Translations under genes and position numbers: made by a program
Assembly: GCA_021292105.1 (NCBI GenBank)
Contig: CM037861.1
Location: forward strand, 50,866,920-50,930,919
Direction: 5' to 3'
DNA from: Anadara kagoshimensis
Taxonomy: Eukaryota > Mollusca > Bivalvia > Arcoida > Arcidae
Length of the DNA stretch: 64,000 bases
Shown here: positions 22,861-36,049 of the stretch, one piece after another
Layout: each line of letters begins with the position of its first letter
Numbering within the stretch: the stretch's first letter is position 1
The notes under the pieces: generated by a model
The model's input: only the letters and a program-made list of their open reading frames with translations
The model's database searches: none
Told to the model about the DNA's origin: nothing

Positions 22861-23235
22861 AGCCTCGGTATTATATGACCTTGACGTTAGTAATGGTACC
22901 TGTTTTTTATATACCTTGGGGTTCACATGATTAAAAAATTTTGCATTTGACCATCAGTTATTTACATGTGTATATTTCTGTAACTTTCGGTAGCCTCGGT
23001 GTTATATAACCTTAACGTTAGTAATGCCACGTGTTCTTTTATACACCTTGGCGTTCACATTTTAAAATATTTTGCATATTACCATCAGTTACATTTGTAT
23101 TTACATGTGATTATGTCTGTAGCCTCGGTGTTATATAGCCTTGACGTTAGCAATGAAACCTTTGTCTGTTCCTTCAGACGTGTTTTATGGGATAGACATT
23201 GTCCGACTTTTCGATCAATATATCTGTACTTGTGT
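22850..23235 (+). repeat. ~130-bp tandem repeat, three units
   Basis: The phrase GTAGCCTCGG starts near 22859, 22990 and 23119. Units share TTATAT..CCTTGACGTTAGTAATG. A small ORF (22999-23244) is a reading of the array. Confidence 0.8.
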
Positions 23236-23329
23236 CACAGCTGATAAACCGGCTTGTCCTCAAACAAAAATTAATGTCCTGCAAGTAAGCAACGCTAAAT
23301 GAAAGTGTGGTTTATGGCTATTAGCTTAG

Positions 23330-23578
23330 CTTTACAAAAGGCCTTTGAACAGTTTTATCACCGTCATCATAATATTGTTTTTAAGAATGATGTCTATATC
23401 AAAAAAAAATCCTAGGTATATTTGACATCCCATAGGTCCATGGTTACACTTTCGAAACACCTTGCCTAAATTTCCTGGTGGAAGTTCATGTGTTTAAATA
23501 AGTTTGCTAATTTTTACAGTTATAACTTTGCTTTTGTGATTGCGATTTGGACATTTACCGGTATGTTTTATGGTTGAT
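23330..23578 (+). mobile_element. PLE 3' fragment, sense, decayed
   Basis: CAGTTTTATCACCGTCATCA (ORF end) and CCTGGTGGAAGTTCATGTG identify it; parts of the middle are lost. Confidence 0.8.
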
Positions 23579-23761
23579 TGATTCATTGATACTTATCATA
23601 AGGATTTGCAAATAAGTAAAACAAGTTTACGGATTGTAGTTGTGTCTCTACAAAATTACTTTAACCACACCACTAGGTACCATTTTCCCATTATATATTA
23701 CATATTTTGCCAGTTCAAATTTGCGAACTTTATTAATAGTAGTCTCAATATATCAAAATAA

Positions 23762-23920
23762 AACAATAAAACTTACTTATCCATGTCCGAAGCAAGATCC
23801 AGAAACAAGTAAAAATTTTGAATCTGACAAATAAGTTAAACACCCAAGCTTCCGCCAGAAAAGTGAGCCCGGGTGGTCTGGAAGGGTAAGCACCTCCTGT
23901 TTATCTAGCTACACCCGCCA
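23762..23920 (-). mobile_element. PLE 3' tail, antisense
   Basis: From the terminus to GCTACACCCGCCA. Confidence 0.83.
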
Positions 23921-25014
23921 TATATCTTAGTCCTTATTACGTTCGTTGCTTTGGCTATTGCGTAGTTCATTTTTTCAACAGCAAATATCTAAAGTTTATT
24001 GTGAAGCGACTAACAAAAATCAGTGATTTGTCTGTATTCCCTGGTAACAGGATTACTATGGTCACGAATATGTTGGATACTAAAGTGTTTTGCCTTCTCT
24101 TGATACGGGATTTCTTATCAGTAATAACTCCCAAAGGCTTTGATAATATTCTCTGAATCCAATACCCTAGATGCATTAAAGCTCTATATGTAAATAATTA
24201 TAAAACTGGAACTTGGTAGTATTGATTTTTGATTAAAACATTGGAATAACATTTAAATTGACACGCAATACTATAATAAAACTGAAGCAATATCGGTGTG
24301 TATGCTAGCACGAATTTTGACGGACAAATACGACCAAACGCATTGTACAATTACTCTGCTGATCATCATAGTCCTAGAGATCATTAGCTAAAATCAGGGT
24401 GACTGAGGCCAAAATAAATGAAGGTTGATTCCTGTTGGATAATTGTTTAGTTATATGTTTTAATAACACAGACGACTGTTTTGGCACTCCATTCATTAGA
24501 AACAGAGGTTAAAAAAAGTCGACCAGACGTTTGAAGATTAAAAATCACATCACAATAGAGTTCAGAATAAATGGAAAATATAAGCGAAAGTAGACAGAAA
24601 TGTTGTACATCAGATTGATTAAGGGAATAATTTGTGTCTGTGGTGATTTTTATTGACGGTTAAGTGCACATGTACGTCCGTAAATATGGTCGGACCCACA
24701 AGATTTATTACTTACTAGGCATAATTTTGTACCACATTTTAAGTTGTATATCCACAATAATACCAACACACTTATAAAAACATTTTTATTTATGTTGTAT
24801 TTTTGGGTTTTACAGTTTTGCCACAAATCATGATAAAATAATTTCCGATGGGGTAGATAATATTGATTTTTTCAATCATTTTTCCGTATTTCAGATTTCA
24901 CCATTTTTCAAAATTTCAGATGATTAATTATATGCTGACAATATTTATATAACATTAGTATCAATAATACAAACCCGTCTTCTGGCTGATTAGAATGAAA
25001 AGTCATTAAATTAC
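23921..25014. other. No element recognised
   Basis: AT-rich intronic sequence; the minus ORF at 23967-24176 has no recognisable domain. Confidence 0.4.
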
Positions 25015-25250
25015 ATAATATACGGTTTTAATTTTATAGCAATAGACGACCGTATCGGAATACAATTCCTCTTCAGAAGTGCTTGGACCAAAATTGTGAA
25101 ACAAATTTTTTTCAAAAAGTTGAAAAGATACCCAAAGAACCAAAAGAAATTTACCAAATTTATCTTAAGAAATTACTTTGCATGAAGGAGTATACTTTAG
25201 GTTTTTTGGAATTTCATATTTTAACTAGCAGCAAATTTGGACAAATGTAT
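25015..25250 (-). repeat. Hammerhead-bearing repeat, copy 8
   Basis: Ribozyme remains at 25038-25083 (minus). CTGATGA reads CTGAAGA and GAAAC reads GATAC. The plus ORF 25083-25292 merely reads through the body. Confidence 0.8.
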
Positions 25251-26974
25251 ATTTCTGACAATATGCACATTAATTGTCCATTGAGTTTGTGATATCATCG
25301 GGGAAACATCCAACAGCAGAACAAACAGCTTTAAAAAGCCTCTGCATTTAGAATAAGAAGTTTCTGAAAATGTTGGATGAATAGAACCAAGTTAATGACT
25401 TAAAAGGTTGAGATGTCCAGTATGAATGGGGAGCTCATCAGACTTCCACATTGTCAATGCACAAGTAAAACGTAAAATAGTTTAATGATTTGTTCATGGA
25501 CTAATGTATATGTTTGTGTTTCATTAAATAATCTACTAAAAGAATGCAAAATACCTCCTCAAAATTTATCTTACCTTATTTATTCATTATATTCACATTT
25601 TCAAAAAAATCCATAAAATGGAATTGATTTTATCGGCATTATTTGGTGTTTTACGGTGCTTTTATTGTAAGCATAACACACGTATTACATAATAGACAGA
25701 AAGGTAAAGGTTATATAAATGAAGAGTATCATCTTGTACTTGAGAACCTGAGACTACTGATGTTCCCAGACAGATGTGTCTACATCTAATATGATTCTAA
25801 ACGGTCGTGAGTGTCATATCTATTATTCAGAATCCTTTATAACCAAGTTTAGTGCTAGAAAGCTTTGTTGATGGTTTATTCTCATGGAGTCTGTTAAATG
25901 AATGCGTTGGCCTTGATTCCTTCAGTTTTGTCTCCTTGAATGTTTTGACTATCGCCAATTTGCATGTCATTTAGTTATAAAAATCTTACATTTTGAAAAT
26001 AAATTAAAAGTTTTTGTTTTACTCTGTCAAGTTACGGTCAGTTTCCAATTACCAACACCTTCGTCTTGAATACAGAGAATCATAAGCAAAGTTGCTCGTG
26101 TTCGCATTGTCGCTTTTTTGTTTAAGGCAAAGCGGGAGCAGAAATCGAACCATAGATCTATCCACAGCATTTGCAGCTTGGTGACTCTAAAAATAACGAC
26201 ATGTTAAAACAATCATACATTTTAAAAAGACAATCAAGTTTAAGTTTTATTGATATAAGTTGATATGATGTTCCCAGTTGCTTCACCCCCGCAAACAAAG
26301 TTTGGGAGTACATAGGGATCAGCCTGGATTCTGGCCGTCCAAATATCACTCCATATTACCCATGTCTATCAAACTTGACACAAATGTACACATACATGAG
26401 GCAATGTATCGCATACCAAATTCAGTGTCAGTCTAACCGTTGGATCAGGGGGAAACTGTTCAAGTTTACCTAGGTAATATTGGAAACCAAAACTATATGT
26501 GACTAATTACTCTACTTTTATTAAGTAGTTAATTTATTGTTTGGTTTTTTAATTTAATTTCCCAGCAAAAAAGGAATTGACTTATTTTTGTAAAGTTAAA
26601 GGCAATTTTGTTTGAAAAATCAATTATGCTTACATATTATGTAATTAATCATGTGCTTTTTATCAGAATTCAGAGGCACACATGAAATCTATTTTGTCAT
26701 TATAGTCATCAGAAATATTAAGACGGAAAATGCTTTATGAATCTTCAAAGATATGTTTTCCATTAAACACAGTAATGAAGTTGTATATCCCTTGGTACCA
26801 AAGTTTTACATTGAAGCTTGTGTAGTCGATCAATATATTGTCAACTTGTTCAAGTATATTTTGTGTACTCTGGAAAGTCAAATACATTATACTGATGGTG
26901 ACATGGCGTTTTCAGTAGCACTGGGACGTAAAACCCCATTTAACCCAGTTATTCCATAACTATATACCAGGGGA
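25251..26974. other. No element recognised
   Basis: Intronic AT-rich sequence. ORFs at 26158-26349 (minus) and 26753-26959 (plus) show no known domain. Confidence 0.4.
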
Positions 26975-27505
26975 CATCAGAATTGTATTACTCCGTGTTT
27001 TACTACTTCCGTATTGTATACCCGTATGCGTTCCACTCTCAATGGTGTAGATCAGAATATATTCCACTCTCCATGCTGTAGACCCAATTATACTATCACG
27101 TGTTCCACTCTTCGCAGTGTAGATCAGAATATACCCGCATGTGTTCCACTCTCCATAGTGTAGATCAGAATATACCCGCTTATATTTCACTTTACATAGT
27201 GTAGATCACAATATGTGTGTTCCACTTTCCATGGTGTAGATCAGAATATCAACACGCGTTCCACTTTCCATAGTTTAGATCAGTATATAAACGCATGTGT
27301 TCAACTGTCCATAGTGTAGATCAGAATATACCCGCATGCGTTCCACTCTCTATAGTGTAGAACAGAATTTAAACGCATGTGTTCCACTCTCCATAATGTA
27401 GATCGGAATTTACTCGCATGTGTTCTACTCTCAGTGTTGTAGATCAGAATATACCCGCATGTGTTCCACTTTCCATAGTGTAGATCAGAATATATCCGCA
27501 TGTGT
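26975..27505. repeat. 41-bp minisatellite, about 13 units
   Basis: The unit contains GTGTTCCACTCTCCATAGTG and TAGATCAGAATATACCCGC. The phrase TGTA(G)A recurs at 27315, 27356, 27397, 27438 and 27479, a 41-bp period. 41 is not a multiple of 3, so the ORFs it opens on both strands are not conserved proteins. Confidence 0.9.
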
Positions 27506-28024
27506 TAAAGTGTTAAGAAAAAATAACCGAGGTCAAAGGACACGGTTTCGCGATGCTGTTATTCAGTGCAATGATAAAAAACCCAACCGTGGTTACTTTG
27601 TCTTATTTATTACACTAATGTGTATTGATCTAAATATTTCTTTGTTCTTTGTTAACATCATCATAACTATATTTCATCCTCTTATTTCACGTTGCTTCAT
27701 GTTCAGTGAAGTGAAGTAAGTGAGTGAGTTATTGTTTGAAGCCGCATCAACTTTATTTGCGTCTATCTGCACACTGGAAATAATGTTTAACATGTTATAC
27801 TAAATAGGTCGTTATATTACTAATGAGATCCATTCATGGTTCGCTATTGTATTAGTCAAGTGTCTTCTTATGTCTCCAATGATTCGCTCATTTTCTTTGT
27901 GTGTATAGATTTTGAAGATGATAATGGCTTTACTATGAAAGATCTCTACATGTCCATTATCACCGACAAGTATTGATAAACCAGGGCATGTAGATTGAAT
28001 TACCCTGGGATTTGACAATATCAA

Positions 28025-28190
28025 AATATCAAAGATTTCTGACACATATGTACAGCCCAGATACACAAACAAAAGCTCCAGCTAGAAGCAATACATCGTA
28101 GTATTTTATGACCCCGCATATGCTTACTCATCTAATTATTTCCAGTTGAACGTCCTTGTGGCTGTTATCTTATTCATATATACATAAAGA
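28025..28190 (+). repeat. Dispersed ~160-bp duplicate, copy a
   Basis: It matches 29355-29520, starting ATTTCTGA(C/T)ACAT and including CAGATACACAAACAAA and TATTTTATGACCCC. Family unknown. Confidence 0.75.
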
Positions 28191-28504
28191 GATTCATTAT
28201 AAAGCCATAACCTAAAGTATTTAGGTTGCAGGACAACTCATACACTATCCAGACAACTCGTTCCCATGCGTTTTATATCAAGACAACGTGCTTAGGAAAA
28301 CTATTTAGTAAAATTAAGTTTTATTTATAATTATTTTTTAAATTTCTTTTTCAAAACTGACTATGTATTAATTTTTACATTTAAACACACATAAACATCG
28401 AAGTTTACAGTTGTCCTCCATGTATGGAAAATATTAGAAGTATGTGCATTTTCTTGATTGATAAAAAATTATTTGTAGGCGAGATAGGTAATTTTCTAGT
28501 AATG

Positions 28505-28735
28505 CTTTATAATTACATATTATACCAGTTTCAATTTTACAGCACTAGACGGCCGTTTCGGGATACAATCCTCATCAGTAGTGCTTGGACCAAAATTATG
28601 AAACCAAAATTATTTTGAAGATGTTGAAAAGCTACCCAAAGGACCAAAATATATTTTACCAAATTAAGCTAAGGAAATACTTTGCATGAGGGAGTATACC
28701 TTAGTGTTTGAGAAATTTCAACTTTGAAATAGTTA
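28505..28735 (-). repeat. Hammerhead-bearing repeat, copy 9
   Basis: Well-kept body and ribozyme; see 28541-28585. Confidence 0.85.
28541..28585 (-). ncRNA. Hammerhead ribozyme, core kept
   Basis: Minus strand: AGCACTA (28585-28579), CTGATGA (28578-28572), a shortened stem II, GAAAC (28559-28555), loop GGCC, GTC (28550-28548), TAGTGCT (28547-28541). Stem I and the catalytic core are perfect. Stem II is one base shorter on one side than in the 6359-6404 copy. Confidence 0.8.
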
Positions 28736-29283
28736 ATAAAATTAATTTAAAAATACAAAATGGTTTAAATGTTAATTTTATTAGATTAAGAAGAAATTCG
28801 TTAATCTTCTTCAATTGTTTTCGTTGGTACTTGTTGTCTTTTGGCACAAAATGTATTGGTTACAAGTAACCTTGATGATGTTCCCTTGACTATTCAGATG
28901 TTTTACGTGTAGCGATCAAACAGGAACTACCGTGATAAAAAGCGAATACTATATAGGGATAATTCAAAAAAGAACTGATCAAGTATTTTGTAAAACATAA
29001 TTTTTTCAACGCTGTACATGCCATAGAGAACCCATACCTATGTAGTAAAAGGTTTTTACTCAGACACGAGTATTGATCATGGAAAAGTTCCTCCGAATAA
29101 ACTTGATTGGCACTGGATACTATTTTGACATTAGTTTTCGTATGAGTCCACACTCTAAGAACTTTAACGCAATAAAACCATTAGTACTATCTCGTGTCTA
29201 TCCAGAGTTGAGATTATAGTAGTCAGTGGTTTCTGTATACGTTTATCTCGATTTTCATGTTTCACTCGTTGCTTGCTTTTCTC

Positions 29284-29357
29284 GAGGAGGTGCTAACCAT
29301 TCCGGACCACCGGACCACACTTTCCTAATGAGTGAAAGATCACATTATTACTAAATT
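29284..29357 (+). mobile_element. PLE 3' tail scrap, sense
   Basis: GAGGAGGTGCTAACC and CGGACCAC resemble the tail; it is truncated where the dispersed duplicate copy b starts. Confidence 0.6.
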
Positions 29358-29520
29358 TGTCAAGGATTTCTGATACATGTGTACAGCGCAGATACACAAA
29401 CAAACGTACCAGCTAGAAGACTTAGTATTTTATGACCCCACATATGATTACTCGTCTTATCATTTCTAGTTGTATCCTCCTTGTGATTGTAATGCTATAT
29501 CTTTATTATTGAGATTAAGT
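29355..29520 (+). repeat. Dispersed ~160-bp duplicate, copy b
   Basis: Second copy of 28025-28190, about 1.33 kb away in the same orientation. Confidence 0.75.
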
Positions 29521-29739
29521 ATCTAGTCACATTCAAGTCTATTCTGATGTTTTGTATGTACAGCAGAACAGGATGGTATAATGAAATACGAAAAACTATA
29601 AATTAAATTATATAACTATAAATTATAGATCACAGATTATTTATCTTCTGATCTAATGTAAAACTATGTAATCATTGAAATCAAATATGTGTTTATTTTT
29701 AAAATCTGTTTGATTTTGTTGTTCTCATTCTTGGTTTTA

Positions 29740-29990
29740 TTGACTGTTCCCTAATGACAGATTTTCAGCTAGTTTCATTGGCTGTACCCGAAATGATTTA
29801 CTTGACTGTTAACTATAGATGTTTCTCAGCTGATTTCTTAGACTGTTTCCTATTGAATGTTTCTCGGCTGTTTTTATTGACTGTTTCCTAGTGGCATGTA
29901 CTCAGCTGGTTTCAATGAGTGTTCCATAGTTTGTTTTACTTAGCTTGTTCCATCAGCTGTTCGCTAGGGATTGTTTCTAAGCTACAATTT
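29740..29990 (+). repeat. Degenerate ~50-bp tandem repeat
   Basis: Units alternate CTCAGCTG/GGTTTC and GACTGTTTCCTA-like phrases, about five copies, strongly diverged. Confidence 0.65.
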
Positions 29991-30654
29991 TATTCCAAAC
30001 AACTATTTAAACTGGGGAAAGAAACAATGTAAAAACTATTGCGTTTTTCCTGATAAAAATAAACTAGTTTTGCTTTCAGTAACGGGAATCCTTAGTAAAA
30101 CGAAGATGGACAACTGCGTGATCAGGAAAGATAAGACACCTTTCTACAAAATGGTTTCATCCAGTCTGATCATTCATTTTTGTGAGATTTTCGTCCTTCA
30201 CAACAAATTACCTTTACACAAACAGACCTATTCCCAAACCACAAACCTATTTTATGATTTAGGTCTTTTAAACAATAGTTAGATGAATATTGATCCACGT
30301 GTCATCATGTTTTATGGTTTCTATGACAGTTTGAAATTGCATTCACATAGCTCCGCCCACAAATTTATTCATATCAATCATTTCAATGTTTTAACAGATT
30401 ATTAGTATTAAAATTGTTGATACAATATCAAATTTAATGTTACAAATCGATTAATTATTTTTTTCGATTTCTTTTGAGAATTTTCTGCAGATATCTCTTT
30501 TTCTGGAAAACATTAATGCAGCACTTTCATCCATATTAATCATTTAAGTGATAAACTGGAGTGTGGAAACCACAGATGTAATATCAAATTTAAATGTATT
30601 AATTATTTTTATGCAATGTAATTTTTAACCCTTTTAAAAGGGGAGTAATTTTTA
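29991..30654. other. No gene supported
   Basis: A plus ORF of 103 codons at 29971-30282 starts in the array above and has no recognised domain. Low-complexity AT sequence follows. Confidence 0.4.
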
Positions 30655-31160
30655 AATCAAAACAAACATACCTATTCATGTTCAAATTTAAAAGGAAAGT
30701 TTAGAATTTTGAAAAGTGGTAAATTAAGATACCACGTGAACTTCCATCGAGGAAGTGAGGTCGGGTGCTCTTAAAGGTAAGCGTTTCTTGTTTACCTAAC
30801 TACACCCTCTACGTGTGCAATCAAAATTGAGAACGAAAGTAACAATGAACTATCGGACGTCAAATATATCCATGGTAATTTTGAATACAGAGACATCATA
30901 CTTATCAACAATACCGTGATGAGGACATTAATACTTTTTAGGGCCTTGATAGGCCTAGACTTGTAATATCCGTGCGTCAATAATTTTTAAGCATCTTGCT
31001 TTGTTTCCTAAAGTCCCTGTAGTGGAACAAGCTGTATTGTGAAACAAATATACCATATGCAAGAGAAGCAGGTATATTACTGTATAAAAAAGGAAAGTTG
31101 GCAATATAAAAATTGAAGTCATCATATTTGTCTTACAGCTTCAAATGTAGGCTTTTGTTG
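30655..31160 (-). mobile_element. PLE fragment, antisense, ~500 bp
   Basis: It runs from the terminus back through the ORF end (complement of TTTTATGGCCGTCATCAC is partly lost) to the KLYDKRDDFNF segment near 31120. It ends close to where the fragment at 21885 begins in the element. Confidence 0.85.
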
Positions 31161-32269
31161 GGTGTCAAAAATGAGATATAATTTAATAATATAAATATAA
31201 GTAGATATGTAGGGATAATTCACAAACGGTGGCGTGTTTGTATTTTTGTTATTTGTCCTGACAAAAGTGTCAAATAGAAAGATATGCTACTTTTGACTGT
31301 TTATCAGATAAATATATACCAAAATAACACATCAAAAAAGTGTTTTTGTATTCGTATTTATTTAATAAAACATAGATACACAAGGTGCACATAAAAATAA
31401 GTAATAATTTGAAAATATTGTTTACCCTTTGAAATTATTACAAAATACCTAGAATTTGTAAGTTTATAGTAAAACCATGATGTATGTGAAACCATGATAT
31501 TTCCTTTTGTATGATTTTGTCTTTGATAACTGTTTTTAATCTAAATTAGTTATTTCGCAGTATTTACAAACGTTTGATGTTACTTGATATTAGACGGTAT
31601 TAATTCCTAGATAGGAATATCGTGATTCAAGATGTACACTAAACACAGGAAATTAAAATGTTCTTCTTATTTTATTGTAATTACCTTGCGATTGAAATAT
31701 GATTTTATTAATGCTTGATTGTACAAACGTATTAAAGTTTTGTATTGGCAAACAACATTGACCTACCCGTTTGACCTCTCATTAGGTATATTCAGGTATA
31801 TTCATATACTGCATAAGAATAAATATTATCGGTAGGAAATTTTCGCGGTTTCATCCATCTAAATTATTTTACGGTTAGAAATGTTCAGTTCCGACTGTAG
31901 GAAAACCAAGGGAAAAAATTCGCGGAGAAGATATATTCACGGTACAAGTGTCACCATGTAATTCGCTAATATTTCTTCTTCGCGAATGTTTCTTCTTATA
32001 CATTAAGTAGAATCATCCACCCAATATACATGCGTAGTGTTAGTATTCACAATAAATTATAATGTATACTCAATACATATGGTTATTGTTCTCAGTATGC
32101 AGATGGTCCATGTGCATAAATGTACTCATAAATAATATATTAATTAAAGGTCAAGCGGACAGGTTAACGTTGTTTGCCTATATAAGTTATTGTCTAGTAT
32201 AAGCCACGAAAACACTGCGTATAGGATATCACAAACTCAGTTGGCAATAATTGTGTATTATTGTCAGAA
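31161..32269. other. No gene seen
   Basis: AT-rich. 31830-32010 holds several TTCGCG phrases, perhaps an old repeat I cannot name. Confidence 0.4.
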
Positions 32270-32520
32270 AAATACCATTGTCGAAATTTGCTGCTAGTAT
32301 AAAAATTGAAATTTCTTCAAAAACTAAGGTATACTCCCTCATGCAAAGTGTTCCCTTAGCTAAATTTGTTAAACTACATCTTGGTCCTTTTGTAATCTTT
32401 TTAGCATCTTAAAAAAAGTTTTGGTTTCATAATTTTGTTCTAAGCACTATTGATGAGGAATTGTATTCTTAATGACCGCCCAGTGCTGCAATAGTGAAAA
32501 AGGTATAATATGTAATAAAC
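32270..32520 (+). repeat. Hammerhead-bearing repeat, copy 10
   Basis: Full body; ribozyme remains at 32442-32487 with a damaged GAAAC region. Confidence 0.8.
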
Positions 32521-32559
32521 TTAATCGTTCAAAGTATTGTCTTAAATGTGAAATACCTT

Positions 32560-32700
32560 TTGACCCTTCTATTTTTCACATTTTTACATCTTTTTCAAAT
32601 TTTTGAATTTTTTACAATTTTGGTCTGAGCACTAATAATGATGAATTTTATTCCGAAAAGCCCGTTTATTACTGCAAAATTAAAACAAGTGAAGTAATAA
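32560..32700 (+). repeat. Hammerhead-bearing repeat, copy 11 (right half)
   Basis: Ribozyme remains at 32628-32675, same orientation as copy 10 and ~186 bp from it. The core is altered (TAATGATGA, GAAAAG). Confidence 0.72.
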
Positions 32701-32820
32701 TACAAGAACATAACGCATGGATAGCTAAAGCAAAATGCGATAAGGAAATAATAATTATTTTATTTGACGATTTCCACTTAAAGTTCATGTTAAATTATTG
32801 TATAGCAAAACCTCTAGTAT

Positions 32821-32984
32821 AATCAAAAACAAACATTCTAATCCATATCCGAATCACAATCCAGAAGCAAAGTAAAAACTTTGGAACTGACAAGTCAGGT
32901 AAGACACGTGAACTTCCACCAAGGAAGTGAGGCCGCGTGCTCCTGAAGAGAAAGCACCACCTGGTTACCTAGCTACACCTGCAT
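32821..32984 (-). mobile_element. PLE 3' tail, antisense
   Basis: Terminal fragment from AATCAAAAACAAAC to CTACACCTGC. Confidence 0.87.
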
Positions 32985-34155
32985 TTACGAAAACACTACG
33001 CATATGATAAAGAACATAATGCATAGGTAACTCAAGCAATGTGCCAATAAGAGCAGTCATTATTACATTTGACAATGGCGAGTTACGTTCATGTTAAATC
33101 ATCGTCTAGTACAGATTAAGCAAATGCTACATTTTACATACAAGAAGAAGAAAATACGCGAAATGACAGAAGTTATTACCTCATTCCATAATCAGAAATA
33201 CCAATGCATTTTATGTGAAACCGGATGCTGGTATTGATAAAAGGAAGGAGGATACAGTAAAGCTTATATTGTGTCAAATGTTATTTTTATACACTACCTA
33301 TAACCAATATTACTACTAAGTATAAATTCCCACGGACCCTGAATACTTTATTGTATGGCATATGTAAAAATTAGAAAAAAAAATTATGTCAAAGTTCTCA
33401 ATTTTTGCACATGCCATCTGGGAGTATATCTCCATTACCAGCCAATGACACTAGATAGACATAGATTTAGTTCTTGAAGGTTATGCGATAAATCGTCCGT
33501 GGAGATTTTAATATTCCTAGATGTCCTCAAATTCATTCAGATGTATGCAGATTTCATTGTGTGCCGATACCAATAAATAAACTAAAACAATATAGTTGTG
33601 TTCGAATGACGGCTATTTGCAGGAGTGCTTAAAATTATGCGTAAATAAATAGAATTTATTTGTGCAATTTAGATGTAGACGAAAATAAAATATCTATATG
33701 CAAAATGGGGTAATTTTGTATAATTCAAACCATCCTACTTATTGTTGGAACAATAACAAATACACATATGACATCTTTAATATAAAAGTATAACAATGGT
33801 TGTTTATTATAGTTACAACAGATTTTTGAACCAATTTACGATCACGAAATACCAGTGGTAATGACTGTTTGTTATTATAAATTAAACAATCCTGGTAGTT
33901 AATTATGCAATCAACGAATAATATTCACTAAAATCGTCATGGTTGAATAAATATCGGGGAGAGTTTCATTTGTACCCTCCATTAAAATTTTAATTTCGAC
34001 TAAATAAGCCTAAAAATGACGAAATCAAACAATTTTGAACATTTCTGTTAAAAAAATTTAAAAAATTACATAAAATTTAATAGGTGGGGGTACAAAAGGT
34101 ACTCTTACCTAAATATCACCGTATTCGAAGACTCTTTTGGTGATGTTTACTATGG
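32985..34155. other. No element recognised
   Basis: AT-rich intronic sequence without a supported ORF. Confidence 0.4.
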
Positions 34156-34800
34156 TTTTTATCTTCTGTGATTTATTATTCCTTACTTATATGCATGTAT
34201 ATTTTGAGTTTGGGTACATTGTAGGATTCACTGTACCCGAACTGTTCACTTTACTTTTTGATTCGTCATCCACATTTCTTTATACTTGCTTAATTCATAT
34301 TCACTTTCCATGCTCCAAGTCTAAAACTAGTATATACTCATTTTATAGGAGCACCCGACTTCATTTCTCTGGTTGATGTTCACGTGTCTAACCTGACGTG
34401 TCAGTTCCAAAGTGTTATACTTTGCTTCTTGATTGTGACTCGGACATGGATTAGTATGTTTCTTTCTGATTACTAGGGGTTTATATCTTCTGCAATTCCT
34501 TACTTATATGCATGTATATTTTGAGTTTGGGTACACTGTAGGCTTCACTGTGCCCGAACTGTTCACTTTCCGTTTTGATTCGTCATTCACATTTCTTTAT
34601 ACTTGCTTAATTCATATTCATTATCCAAGCTCGAAGTCACTAGTATATACTCATTTTATAGGAGGTGCTTGCCCTTCAGGAGCACCCGGTCTCACTTCCC
34701 TCGTGGAAGTTCACGTCTCTAACCTAACTTGTCAGTTTCTACTTTGTTTTTGGATTGTGATTTATACATGGATTAGTATGTTTGTTTTTTATTTATAGTG
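34156..34800 (+). repeat. ~325-bp tandem duplication carrying a PLE tail in each unit
   Basis: Units ~34160-34480 and ~34482-34800 share TTATATGCATGTATATTTTG, a TGCCCGAACTGTTCACTTT-like block and a sense PLE tail (34345-34475 and 34660-34790). The two ORFs (34137-34376, 34508-34798) are parallel readings of the two units, not genes. Confidence 0.85.
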
Positions 34801-34934
34801 ATAACCGAACTTGACTGTAGTGATTGTTTCTATAATTATCTTTTATCTATATCACTATCATACGTCAAGCGTAAATTTAACTAAAGATTTACTCTAAGAT
34901 CACATGTTTAAGCAGTTTATTACTCTTTCGGTGT

Positions 34935-35042
34935 ATCACCTTTCTGGCGGAAGTTCAAGTGTTTAACTTAATTGTCAGTTTTCAAAGTTTTTACTTCGCT
35001 TTTGGGATTGTGATTTTACATGCAGCAGTATGTTTGTTTACT
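34935..35042 (+). mobile_element. PLE 3' tail, sense
   Basis: TTTCTGGCGGAAGTTCAAGT through to the terminus. This is the third tail in the same orientation within 700 bp. Confidence 0.8.
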
Positions 35043-36049
35043 TTATGCAATCCGCAGATGAACTTATTTAACTATTCTAAGAAAGATGGTAGGATTTGTA
35101 TAATATTTATTGACCGTTTTTCTCATAGATAATACGTCTTTATAATTGGTCATTAGAGTATTTTCAAGCTGTACAGGTCATGCGAATAGAGTTTTTTCAG
35201 GAATAAAACAGTAAGGCTGTAGACTATTTTGTGGTTTTATTTAGTTGAAGCCAGATTAACACCAAAATCAATGACTATTCGAAAGGTTTTAATTCGGTTG
35301 CCTTCAATGATCTTAGAAACAAAATATATAAATTACTCTGTGAAGTTAAACAGAAACATGTGTCCAGCGCTATATATACAAACATAATTGTTGCTAAATT
35401 GATAAAACAGTTTTTAACATGTCATAATCAGCGTACCATGTGTACCTTTACAAAACAATTGTACGGATCTCTTACTTCTATTGGCTATGTGAAAACACGA
35501 GTTTTCTTTACATTTTATTCCATTGAAAATTTTTTAAGTAATAGATTTCATTAATTTATAAAAACGTCATGGAGCAAAAGATAACAAGTCTTAATTTATT
35601 CAAAAATAACCATCTAGAGAAAGTGGGATTATATTCACTGGGACACACATTTTCACTTTGAACAAAAACATACAATAGGGAAATGCATCCATAATGATTT
35701 AATTTGGAACATCAAGGGTATAAGCTAGCTTAGTTTAAAATTCCAACACAATTTGGGTCCCTTATGTATATACATATAGACGAACTTAATTATCCTCAAA
35801 TATTATTTAAGATGATTTACTCAAAGCATTTGCATTTACACACTCCTTTGTATGTACAAGTGATTGTAGATTAGTACTATCTTTTATTGACATGCATTGA
35901 TTGAAGTTCAGAGTAAACAACAGAGTCATTACCTTCCATTGCTGAAGGAACATTAGTTTTAATCAGCAAATGTTAATATAAAATAAATGTCTTCATACAC
36001 AGCAATAGTGTCTTGTATTACTCTTCAGTACATCATTACAGATAATTAA
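35043..36049. other. No gene supported
   Basis: Intronic; the plus ORF at 35360-35554 has no recognised domain. Confidence 0.4.

Noticed and set aside
26975-27505. Possible CRISPR-like array of regular repeats
   Set aside because: Units are contiguous and diverged with no unique spacers, and the DNA is eukaryotic.
26960-27719. ORFs on both strands in the 27-kb region
   Set aside because: They read the 41-bp minisatellite in different frames.
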